DNA from: Ecdyonurus torrentis
Taxonomy: Eukaryota > Arthropoda > Insecta > Ephemeroptera > Heptageniidae
NCBI GenBank assembly: GCA_949318235.1
Contig: OX439127.1
Location: 13,477,855 to 13,541,854, forward strand
DNA: 64,000 nt
Reading direction: 5' to 3'
Within the stretch, counting starts at the first letter, position 1. The number at the start of each line of letters is the position of its first letter. Below, in pieces: positions 37,115-50,644 of this stretch. The notes beneath the pieces were generated by a model. That model ran no database searches, had not been told where the DNA came from, and saw only the letters and a program-made list of their open reading frames with translations. The position numbers and the translations under genes were made by a program.

Positions 37115-38371
37115 ATGTACTCTAGAATAAGACATTTCTTATTCATCGGACTGATTGCAGGTAACATTTAATTTTACTTAAAAAAAATATTTAGAATTAG
37201 TATATACTGTCATTTTTGCTTGTTATTGACCATAGCTATAGAAAGTTTATCATTGCACTTTCAATGTCCGTAAAACTTAAATTCTAATTTTTGGTACATG
37301 TGATGTATGTTTTCTAATAGCATTACTATTATTAGTCAAAATTGTCATCTCCCCCCCCCCCCCCCCCCCTCCCTTCAAACCTATAAGCAAGAGCCTGTGA
37401 ATGAAATATATTTGAATTCAGCGACTGGAATATGTGTTTAATCTTTACCACTATACCACAAATAAAAGTAGTTTGTAAATCATATATTCTTTTGAAAATA
37501 TATTGCAGATTACATTAACAAATAGTAATAATGTGACACTTTTCTATTTTAATAAAATAAATTGTTATAAATTACAATTTACCGAAATTGATACGATAAG
37601 TAGAGCCCTTGAAATGTAATATTGAAAAATAATGTTATTTCTTAACATTTGGCTATTACAAGCAATCTCACAAATTTTATTTTTCATTACTTTTTATTTA
37701 TTTAAATATTATTATTATTTTGTATTTCCGTCCGGCCATGACCACCCACAAATGGGAATTGTTGGCAGGGGATTTTTTTATTTTTTATTAATATTATTTT
37801 ATTTTTTTGAACTTGGTTCATAATCTGAAATACAACTGAAATATTTTGTATAAATATGCATTAAATTTTTTTTTTTAACTCTTTTCTTTTTCTTTAAATG
37901 AACAAAGTGATTCTAACTTAACTTTAATTTTTAAATTTTGTATTTCAACAAGGTGAATTATTCAGTCATCGTGTTAGTCCAGTTTTGCATGTAATTATAA
38001 ACGTTGAAGTTACATGTTTTATTATCAGCATGATAACATTATTATAAAAATTTTATTTTCCAGGCTACACACAAGTTTTAAGAACATTTTAAGTATAGAA
38101 TTAATATTAAAGGGATACTCCATGGCCACAAAAAAATTAATAAAAACCGTAAAACTAATAAGATGAGGCCGTCATTCATACATGAACACATATTATATCT
38201 TCCTCAATCCTTCTGTACCCTCAAAAACTAGGGTTAAAGAACTGTTAAGTAGGCAACTTTAGGAATACATGACGGAATGAATAATTCCGGGTCTGCAATA
38301 GATATTGTAGCGCGGTTTGCCTACTTTACAAGTTTTCTCCCCAGTTTGTGTATGTATAATAATCCCATCTC

Positions 38372-38462
<91 letters not shown>

Positions 38463-39689
38463 AATATTTTTGAGAATTTTTCCCCAAACTGTTTCGGAAC
38501 TGCAATACAAAGAAATAAAACCTGTTATATATGCAATTAGTAATAATAACGATAAGATTAACTAAAAAATCCCGTGACTGAAATTTGCTGTAAAATCCCT
38601 TCTGAATAAAATTATAAAATAATAGTCCTTGTCGTATTTTTCATTGCAAAATATTTTATATTTGTTTTTAGTAACTCAATAACCAATTCTTTTTCATTCA
38701 CAAGCTTTGAGTTTATAAAAAGAATTTTTAAATGATATTATTTTCTTTCATTAAATATTATTTTGCGTACACGTAAAAAATTATACAATGTAAAACCATT
38801 TTTTTTATGTAATTTTAATTATTATTTTGTAATACAAGGAAAAACCATGAATGTATGAAATTATAAAAAAAAAAAAACTATAATCAGTACAAGTAAAAAT
38901 TGTTTTCCACCATTTAAAATTGCATTATACAATCTACTAAGATAAAAAAAATTAAACCCCGAAAGTATTCTATATTCTAATATATTATATATGTATATAT
39001 AATAGAGCAATGAAAATATAATGCAAATTTTGATCACTGAATTCTAGTAGCAAAACGCAGAGTCTTTCAAGTTAGCTAAACAAAGATATTTTTCAATGTT
39101 AATAAAACGTTTAAATTAATACTATATCATATTGCTATTTGCTAATTAATTTGATTTTTTTTATGTTGATGCCTTTGCTATTTACAAACTAGTAAATAAA
39201 CTTAATATACGATTTGTGTTACGCAATTAAAATTTACATTGACATTACAACTATAAGCTATCAAAACCTTTTAATTTTAAAACAATTGTATATATACAGC
39301 AACCAATTTGATGCATATGTGTTTCCATGAATATATTATGTTACCTTTGTTTTCTTCTAACTATTTACTCATGTAAATAAAAACATATAATTCATTGTGA
39401 TACCTTGTATAAATGAAGAGGAAAAAAAAGCATTTACGTTGAATAAGAATTTTTTTGGTATATTAAATTTCTAAAACAAAACTTAATTTGTTTCTCTCTT
39501 TAACACATTTGTCTCCCATTCTTCATTTAATTTGTTAATTAATTGTCTCTATTTTTAATCTTTGAATGTCATATTTTACAACTTATGTTGCAAAATTTAA
39601 CTGCTGGGGGACTAAACACTGATGTTAAATTTTTACCAAATCTAAGTAAAGTATTTTGCTATAGAACAGAATATTAAATTGATATAACA

Positions 39690-39786
<97 letters not shown>

Positions 39787-39964
39787 TTTGAAAGAGTGCG
39801 TGGAGTGCACAGGTTGAAACCATAAAACTGTTAAACTATATAGTATAGCCTACTTTCCATTACAATACTTTATTTGTTACTACTTCGATCACGTAGTAAA
39901 AAAAGATTAATAAACAGTGTACAATAATCCTTTAGTTTAATTTGTGTTCAGAAAAACTGTTCGA

Positions 39965-40008
<44 letters not shown>

Positions 40009-41919
40009 TGTATATATAAAATTAAATAATATAAATTTTCTACTTGTTTTTATCTTGAGAAGACAAATGTAAAAATAAATTTTAATAGTATTCTATATAA
40101 ACTGTGTAATTGCATAGCAATCAGTCACGGTTTAGTTAAATTGTATATAATAAAAATAAAAAACCGCATGGCCAAACAATCGTCTGGAAAAGAATTCATT
40201 TGTTCAATTATCATTAGATCTGCCTGCATAGAATTTGGTTTTTATTTCCTTCTCATAATGTACCATAAAATTCAAGCTCATAGATAATAATCTAGTTTTA
40301 TAAGATAAAGCTTTCTTTTTTCCTGTAATTTAATGATAAATAAAGTCATCATAGAGTAACATTCCGATATTATGAATGATTTATGTTGCATTTTTTTTTT
40401 GACAATAATAACTGCTTTATAATATAATTATTATTAATATACTAAGTTTATTGGAAATACAATAAATGCACATATGTAGTGCAGAATAAAATTTGGCTAC
40501 GTTTCTACTAATTTAATTTACATTATTTGCTTTTAGCTACTTTTGTTTTATACATATAATTATGTAACCGATATTTTTATTTAAGCTTATGATACAATTT
40601 CTATAGGTATCAGAGAGCTTGAAAATTTATAATTATATGTCTGGATGCTTTGTCAGTTATTTGCAATAACATTTCTTTTATAGTATACGAGATCTATATA
40701 TTTTCATTTTATAACGTGAGGTATGTAGTTCGTTGAAGTACAAATTTAAAATTTTGTGTTTCTGTAATAGCCTGTTCACTCCGAAAAATATTTGTATATA
40801 CTGCAATAACTTTGATTGCATGTAACTTTTAATGTTTTTTCTATAATGAATATTGCATGCAATTAAAACTATATATTGCACATTGACAATACAATATAGT
40901 GCACCTTCTGAACAAAATGATTAAAAAATTGCAAAATATAATCGCCTGTTCTTTAAATATATGATGATTCGCAGGACAATTAAAATGACTTTCTTGTTAC
41001 AGGTCTTCCATTTGTTACATGTGAAACACATGGCAGCTGTACTAGAGATGCACAAGAAAATGGTCTATGTGAAGAAAATGATGACTCAGAAGCTGTTATT
41101 GTTCGCCAAACGTTGCATGAAACAACTTCAGAATTAAACAAAGAACACGAGAAATTATTACAACAACTTAAGAGAGAAGGTAACGTTATATAACAACAAT
41201 CTCCAATATTTGTTTCCTATCTGATCATGATTTAATCAAGCTCCTTAAACTTAATTTTATTTTCTATTAAAAAAAAAAAAAAATACCAACACTGACAGAT
41301 TTGGGAACTCAATTTGTCAATTCGACCTTGCGAGATGTCGTGTTATTTATTTAATTATAGTAAATAATAATTAAAAACCGATAGTTATTTTTATATATAA
41401 CAATCAAATATGCTATTTGATACCCCCATAATCCCTCAACTGAAGAATAAAAAATAATAATAATAAAATTAATATATATTATACACGTAACACGTTATAA
41501 ATTACATTTCTTAAAAGATTCAATTATCGTCAATGAATTTTAAAAACTTGGAATATGTATATATTTAATTAATTTATTATTATTATAGACTATGACTATA
41601 AAGAATTAGTCTAATTTAGTTGCTCTACAAAATAGTTCATACGGGCGGTATTATGGTGTGTATAGAAAGTAACTATACCTAAGTTTTATGATTGATTGAT
41701 TGATTTTTTTTTTTTTTTTTTTTTTTGCACTAAATATTACATATAACTAAATAAATTAGGTAATGCAAAATCAAGAAAGTATTAATAAACATCTCAGTGT
41801 AAACTGCATTTATGCCCTCATATTAACATATTGAAATTGCAACGAGCAGATAGTCATTTCCTACTATCAGTCATGATTAATTACACTGTACTGTATAATG
41901 AAATGTATGGCTTTTAAAC

Positions 41920-41956
<37 letters not shown>

Positions 41957-43902
41957 TTTCTTATCAAACACTTCCGCCTCTCTAATATATAATAATAAGA
42001 CAAAAAAATAATGAAAACAGGGAGTGGGAGGATATCAGATGTGATAAAATACACATATCAGTCCCTTTTTACGATGAAACTGTTATCATATAATTTCCCT
42101 CAACTTATTGCATGGTCTTTTTATCACTTTGACATTTTCAATGCTTTAATTTTTTATTATATTTTATTATGTTATGCGTAAATTGTAAATTTACTTAATC
42201 ATCTATTTTATATTTTTATCATGGCCGTGTATTATTCTACTAATTTATTATTATTATACTCAGTCAGTGGCGTACCCAAGGGAGGGGGGGCCGGGTCAGA
42301 AACCCCCCAACTTTCAGGTCCAAAGAGGGAAAAAATTGCGCTTAAAAATAGTGAGTTCGAAGAATATTATGGCGCATTAATTTCGAGGTTATTCACGCAA
42401 ATTCGCAAACTTGACTTTTTTTTAACCTCTATGGTATTGTAATTGTATGTATTACAACGTGTTATCAAGTGTTTTTTAATCTTCCTTATATTATTATATA
42501 AGACTCCCTCCTTTTGTCCCTTACATAGTATAAATATAGTATAGTATCTTATGCCTCAATTTTAATTTAAATGATTTTCCTCATTCTTCCAAACACTTTT
42601 TTTTTTTGGCAGAAATCAAAGGTTTCAAATTAAAGAATTAAATGATATAGTTTGTATGAAAGTCTTTATTTTAGTTGAAAAAATTATATATTATGATTAT
42701 AGATTGTGTATATTTATAGTATAATACACGGTATAGTTAAAGAATATTCTTTCTAAATTTTAAAAGTTGAGCACGTACTTTTTTATTATTATTTCTTGTT
42801 ATTCGAAAATTAGTGATAACTACTACGCGACCATCAGATATAAATGAGAAAATTATTAAAATTGAAAAGGGGCCTTATATATTGAAAACGAGGAAAACCA
42901 TTTAAGTTAAAAATGAGGGCGATACTATTATATTGCGATGCTTAATGGCAGCTAGAAAATTTAAATGTTATAGCACAATAATCCTTTAGACAAAACTGTT
43001 CTATAGACATAAGGGAGGGGGGGGGGGTGCACACTGAAAATGTATTCTCATATATAAAGCCGGCGCATTAAATATATCAATGATATTCTATTTTTCTCAC
43101 TTGCCTGACGGTCACAGATCCCAATTTTTTTCATCTTCGCCTAGCCTCAAGAATAGAGAATAGAAGACTTGCAAAAGTAGGTTTATAGCAACAAAAAAAA
43201 TAAATAAACAAACTCGCTGCTCAACAATACTAACAAAGTGCTAGCAGACGACTTTGTGTTCCTGTCTCAATTTAACATGCTTTCTTATGGGGCAGTGAAG
43301 CAGCTATAACTGGCGTTAGAATTATTTCTCAAAACAGAAATTTTTACTGTAACTTTTGCTGAACCTCGCACAGCTTAATTTTGTTTTAATGCATGGTTTA
43401 AAAAAAAATCCACTCAATCGACTTGAAACCCAGGAAAACAAAAGCTACGAGACTCAGCAACATACAGTAAAAATTTCAACTCTGAGAAGTAATTGATGTT
43501 TCTTGAGGTATAGCTGCTTCATGCCCCATAAGAAAACATGTTAAATTGAGACTGGAACACAAAGTCGTCTGCTAGCACTTTATTAGCATTGTTGAACTAT
43601 GAGTTCGTTTATTTTCTCACTGAAACTACTACTGCAAGTCTTCTATTGAAAGCAAAATAAAAAAAAAAAAAAAAAAAACTATTTAATTTATGAAATATAT
43701 ATTAAAACAAACATAATCTGGATAATACTAATCTGGATTTAGATTGTTAATTTTTAGTATAAATATACAAATATCATTATAAGCTACAATAATGCTTCTT
43801 TTATATTACCTAAATTACACGCGAGAAATAAAATTTGTACAGGCACTGCTGTTATAAAATGTTACTGTATTGCCGTACGGAAATATACTTTTATATTATA
43901 CA

Positions 43903-43958
<56 letters not shown>

Positions 43959-46900
43959 TATATATATATAGTGTGTTTACAAAAAATTGCCCGTTTTTAA
44001 ACGCAAATTACAATATGAGTAATAATGAAAAATGAAACTTTTTATACATCAAATTAAAGCCTATATTATGGCAATTTAAAAAATAGCAACTTAAACTTTG
44101 TACGTCAATTACTCTTCTGTTGAGACAAAAAAGAATGAAAAATGAGAGAAATTAAAAAAAACAGACCATTTTTTCAGGCGCAAAGAGCTGCAATAATTCG
44201 CCTGTGTTAAAAATCTTGCTTTACTTCAAGTTTAAAAACATTAACTTAAAGCATTAACTAGTGAGCAACATTTGTAGCTGGGCACTGGTCCAGACGCACT
44301 TCCATATCTCGCCATACGTTCTCCAGCATGTCCAGGTGTCACGGAGCGGATAGCTGCAGTGATGCACTGCTTGAGAAACTCTGATAAATCGCACTTAAGT
44401 TTTGAACACGACATCTTTCACGTATCCCCACAGGAAGAAGTCAGATAGTGTGAGATCAGGAGACCGTGGAGCCCATGCTGTCGGTCCATCACGACCCAAC
44501 CACCTGCCTGGGAACACTTGGTTGAGATACAGTCTAACATCTCTTGCCTAGTGCGGTGGAGCACCATCTTGCTGGAACATGATTTCAAATCCCCATTCTT
44601 CCTGAGCTTGTAGTAACTGAGGCACAGAGTAATTTTGTAAAATGTACAGATAGTTGTCCCACTTAATAACTGTAACCTCGTTTCCTGATCTCACACCACC
44701 CGACTTCTTCCTGTGGGGATACGTGAAAGATGTCGTGTTCAAAACTTAAGTGCGATTTATCAGAGTTTCTCAAGCAGTGCATCACTGCAGCCTGCAGCTA
44801 TCCGCTCCGTGACACCTGGACATGCTGGAGAACGTATGGCGAGATGTGGAAGTGCGTCTGGACCAGTGCCGAGCTACAAATGGTGCTCACAAGTTAATGC
44901 TTTAAGTTCATGTTTTTTGTTTTTAACTTGAAGTAAAGCAAGATTTTTAACAAAGGCGAATTATTGCAGCTCTTCGGGCCTGAAAAAAATGGTCTGCTTT
45001 TTTCACTTCTCTCGTTTTTCATTCTTTTTTGTCTCAACAGAAGAGTAATTGACGTACAAAGTTTTAATTGTTATTTTTTAAATTGCCATAATATAGGCTT
45101 TAATTTGATGTATAAAAAATTTCATTTTTCATTATTACTCATATTGTAATTTGCGTTTAAAAACGGGCAATTTTTTATAAACACCCTGTATATATATATA
45201 TTGAAAAAATATATATAATATATTATATAAAAAATATTATATAAAATATATAAATAAAAATATATATATCTTCCTAGAGGTACAGTTAACTTGGTTAACT
45301 TGGACCCTCTCCGTCGAAAAATCCTGCGTACGACGCCTGAATACTTTTATTTGCTCCTATTAATTTTACAGTTTTAATTTAAATATCATTAGCGTTGACA
45401 TTCTTTTATGCTGAATATAAACTGAAATTCTCAAATATATATTATGTTTCATTGATTTGGAAAAGATCTAGCTATAAAATAATTTCATGAGTTATATACA
45501 TAATTTTTTTGTCTCTTATTCTTTATCTAATGCGATAGGCGCGAAACTAGAATTTATTTTCGGGGCGAGGCGCTTGATTTTATTATATAGTTACCAATAG
45601 AATTGTATATCCAATACGGTCTTGCCTGCTAAATAAACATAATCAAATAAGTTTAAAGAAAAAAAAAAGTATATAGGGCTATATCTAGGATAAGAATATG
45701 CGCTTTGCAAATAAAGTATAATAATGAAAAGGGAAAGAGCAATTGTAATGTAGTTTTAAAGTTTCTACTTTTCATACTCTATACAGTAATATACTTTTTT
45801 GTTAAGTAAATAGCTGCGTCATTCAAGTTGAAAAGTACAAAATTCTTTCAGTTAATGTACAAAATAATAATAATACTACTAATAAAATATACTTTCAAAC
45901 TCTGTATTTTTTTAAATTGATTTTCAAAGCTTATGTGTATTACACCAATATTCTTCTTTAGTCGATCATATCAGGTTGTAATGAAAATGTTAATTTCACG
46001 ATATATATTTATGGAAATTTCATATTTCATCTTTTGAAAAAAGCTTATTTCACGTTTTTTTTTATTCTTTCAATTATTTATGGAAATAATTATTCACAAT
46101 CCTTTGCAAAAAGCTTTCGCGTTTTATTTTTATCTTTCAATTTAACGCGTGCTCTATAATCTTATATTCCTATACGTACTTTTTCTTTCATACAATATAT
46201 TTATATTATTATTATACTTTATTTTTATTTTTTTAACATTTATATGAATTTTTGAATTTGAACAAGTTGAATTTAAGGTTTATTATAATATATTATTAAG
46301 TTAAATTTTATATTTATGTATGCGAGAAAAATAATAATGATACAAATTTTACTTATTTTGAAAAGAAAATAGCGAAAATCCCCGTTTGTCCTATGCTAAG
46401 CAATTATTTGCTGCTCAAGTATGGCATTGAAGCGCAATTATTATGTATGATGTCATTCACACACACCCTACATAAAAATTAAAAATATATATATTACCCT
46501 CTTAAATCTGGCGCCCCTCTGTAAACATTTTCACATATACAATACATATACATAGGCATATATGTATATGCAGGCTTTATAATACCTGACAATTACTTTA
46601 TAATTATATACGTTTTATATAATATAAATAATATTTATTTATTTTTTTAACTGAGCAATCTGCCATGCGCCATGCTCCATCCAAAATGATGATTTGAAGT
46701 TTGTGCTTATTCATACCGCCTTGCGATGCAAGCCTGCATGCAGCCGCTCCATCTGTCTGGTACGTTCATGATTAACAGAATCCAGCATCGCGATCGCAGC
46801 ATCCACCCCAATCCACCACCCACATCTGCAGCAGCTGACGGCTGATAAGGAGGAGTGGTGTATGCGTTTGTCTCTGACTTTGTGAAAGTGTCATATTTGC

Positions 46901-49237
46901 TATTATTTGGCAACAAAAACATAATAAAATATTATGGGACTCTCTTTGACAGCGTCATTACTCACAATCTTAAGCATATTAATCTACTTCGATGGCGTTT
47001 CATTGGAAAGCAAGAAGTCCAAGGCTGGTATGCATTTGCAACCGTGGTTCTGAGAAATCGTAGTTCTATATGTATATGCACATACATAGTATTCATTACT
47101 TCAATAACCTCAAGTTATCAATAGAGGGTCTTTATTTTACTGTAGATATATGTAATGTTATTGTTATCTATATTGTAGTAGTGTGATAACCAGTATGTAT
47201 TCAGATTGATCATGTTTTTATGTATGTATTGAACGTGTACATATATGTAATTTGTACCCTTTGAGTGTGCTCTTTTAGTCACGTACACAACGACTGCGAA
47301 CTGCGATCATATAATTATGTTTTACACTTGAAAAGAGGTGCTAAATTTTCAATCTTGGATACAAATACAAAAATATACATATTATCGCAAACGTGCACAC
47401 ATATGTACAAATACAAAAATACAGTACATAATATATGCGCATACATAGAGTTTTCGCAGCTCACATTTCCTAAAAACCGCATCCCCGGCCATGCTTTAAC
47501 ATCAGTTTGTTTACATTAGGCGCAGATGATAAATAATAAACATCCGCTGGTCAATGTTTTTCCTTTCTTTTGCCAAGACCGCACCCCCTTCCCCCACTAT
47601 CTTTTATTTATTGTAATCAAATAATATATTTTTATTTTATCATATATATATTTTTTATTTTGTGTCAAAGTTTTTTTTTTTTTTACAAAAATATACATTG
47701 AATATATGCACCTTATAAATTCACAAAAAATCTATTGGCTTGTTCATAGAAATAAAATTATTATTTTTATTATAAATATGCACTTACTTTTTTTATTCAA
47801 TGGTTTTAATAAAGAGATTGCTAAATTGTAATGAAATGTATTGCGCATTGAAAACACAGGACTTAATGGATAATTTTTTATACCTTCATAAAAAAAGGTT
47901 ATAACTTTTTCACTGCCCATTTTATTAATCTAGGCATTTGACAAGAAGTGCTTTATTATCAGAGAGCTCTTAGCAATAACTCAAGAATAATTTAATATTT
48001 TATTAGATCCATCGTTGTTTAGTGCTGTATTGTACTGAGATTATAGGTATTATGCACAAATAATTGCATAAGGAAATCAGAATATAGTAATTGCTTTCTA
48101 CACAGCCTTTTGTGCTGAAATTTTGTACAGTACTTAACTATACTACATGTAAAAATCTGATTAAAATCAATAGTATAACAAATGCTAAAATAAATACATC
48201 CCACGCAATTAGAGCACTCTCTAATGTTGAAATTTAACTTACAAAATATACTTAACATGCCATAACTCTTAAAGAAATCTTGCTTCACAAAAATTTAGAC
48301 CTAAACTCAAATAAAGTTGCAGATTATTGACCATAAATTATTTTTCAGATTTTCTACTAGTGACGGTAGCTACAAATGAAACAGATGGCTTTAAAAGGTT
48401 TATGCGATCAGCTCAAACTTATAACATCCCTGTTAAGGTAATTTCATGAAAAAAAAAAATAAAAAAAAAATAAAATAATAAAAACTGTAGAGGTTGAGAG
48501 AGGTGTATATTGTTTTGTGTAATATATTTTTATTTCTAGGTGCTTGGGTTAGGCAAAAAATGGGAAGGTGGAGACATGTCCCGTTTTGCTGGTGGCGGTC
48601 AGAAAGTGAGTTTGCTGAAAGAGGAGCTGAAAAAATACAAAGATCAAACCAAGAAAGTCATCATGTTTACAGACAGGTTGGTAGTCTACAGCTTATTTCT
48701 TTTTTCCCACCCAAGGAATTAAAGTTATTTTTACCAATAACAAAGATTGCTGAAAATATGAGTAGGCCTATGTATAGCTTTAAAATATCTTCCATGAGAA
48801 TAATATACATATACATAATGACATATTTAGGTTTAATATTAAAGAAAAGGATAGAATAACCAGCAAGGGCCTTACCACAGTAGAAGTTCTATGGAGAGGT
48901 CGAAGTCTCACATGGCACAGTGTTTTGTTATAAAAAAAGTTCATTTTATAACTGAGAGCTTTCGTCATATATTAATGACATTATCAATCAAAGAAGAAAA
49001 TTACTTGAGCACATTACTAAGCAGTGTCAAATCAACTCACAGATATAAAATATAATGTGTAGACATGTAGAGAATAGAGAGATTATACCATAGGGATGTG
49101 ATAATTTTAAAAAAAAAAGTAAAGCAGAATAATTGCTTTCTACACAGCATTTTGTGCTGAAATTTTGGAGAGAACTTAACTGCAATATGTATAAAAATCA
49201 ATAGTATAAAATGACAAGATATTGTGGCTCATGTGGG

Positions 49238-49311
<74 letters not shown>

Positions 49312-50600
49312 ATACAGAAGGTTGAAAGGACTTTGAAAGCTTTTACAACAATTTATTTTTACATGTTTTAGTTATGATGTTATACTGTTGGCTGGCGTGG
49401 AACGGGTACTGTCTCAATTTGAAAAAATGGCTACAAGAATTCTATTTTCGGCTGAAGGTTATTGCTGGCCAGATGAAAGTTTAGCCGTGCAGTACCCACC
49501 AGTGCAGCGTGGTAAACGGTTCCTTAATTCTGGAGGTAAGATGAATATAGTTTTTATTTTTTATGTTTATGTACCTTGGAACTAACAATGCGTTAATAGT
49601 ATATTTGGTAAAGCATTGGAGCAGCCATAATGTTGGTGTGTTAATGTGTTGGGTACACCATTAATTTCATAACCTAATTTCTCATGTTCTCGTCATTGCA
49701 GAATATCCTTATATTTGGTACAGTTCATATCTCATTCTTTGCATAGCATCTCTCATATTTAAGAGCACAGTAAAAATGTTTATTAGTGTCATTAAAAAAA
49801 AAAAAAAAAAAAAAAAATGTCAGAATATTTCATGTTATATATAATAAATAGAAAACAAAACTTTTTAGCTTATAATGCAAATAAAAGAACATGGTGATTA
49901 GGTGATTATAGATTTGTGTAATGCAATGTTTCATATACTGTAATGTGCTTTAATTGTTAAACATTTTTTCCCTTTGATTTACACCATGTCATATATCGAT
50001 GTTTTAGTGGAAAATATGTGTATTTAGTTTTTTATCATGTGAAGCAAAATGCGTATCACGTTTTTGGTCACAGGAAGCAAAATGTGTATCTTGTTTTTTT
50101 GTCACGTTAAGTAATAGGTGTAAGTTGAGCAACATCTACATTATGCTCCGAAATGACTTACACATTTTGTATCCCATGACCAAAAACAAAATACACATTT
50201 TGCTTCCAGTGACCAAAAACAAGATACACATTTTGCATCACATGATAAAAAAACGAGATACACAAATTTTCTGCTACAACATTGATTTATGTATCTATGT
50301 ATATAAGTCATAAGTTGAAAGCCACAAAATTGTAGGTAAATATATAAATAATAAATAATTGTCTTCATTAAATATAATAATTATAACAATAGTAACATTT
50401 TTGTTTTCTCTGAAAGAGCAAGGTTTAGACTTGACAATGACTCGTAATTACTCTGAACCCTGTTACAACTAAGGCTAAATAGTTTCATAAGCTATTTTTC
50501 ATTTAGCATATTATTATTATTTCCCAGCTTTTGTAGATTTTCATCAGTAATTAAAAACTAAAAATAAAAACTGTCACATGATTTAGTTCATCATTTATGT

Positions 50601-50644
<44 letters not shown>

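Larger units (their letters stand above)
43971..45189. mobile_element. palindromic Tc1/mariner-superfamily remnant
   Basis: The left end GTGTGTTTACAAAAAATTGC is the inverse of the right end GCAATTTTTTATAAACACCC. Arms of roughly 490 bases (43971-44460 and 44684-45189) are inverted copies through their length, including decayed 3' transposase coding DNA, around a loop of about 220 bases. The element therefore looks like two head-to-head partial copies, or one copy plus an inverted duplication. It lies in Plod intron 2, beside TA-rich DNA. Confidence 0.8.

Noticed and set aside
39625..39810. Minus-strand Arg-Glu repeat protein
   Set aside because: Pure artefact of the (CT)n microsatellite; there is no start context or homology.
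46855..47124. 89-codon frame with apparent protein-like composition
   Set aside because: No recognisable family, no splice-consistent neighbours, and it sits within a large Plod intron; recorded only as an unassigned region.
49990..50290. CRISPR-like array (about 30-base repeated units)
   Set aside because: The units are contiguous, degenerate and arranged in inverted arms without unique spacers, in a eukaryotic intron; this is a foldback element.
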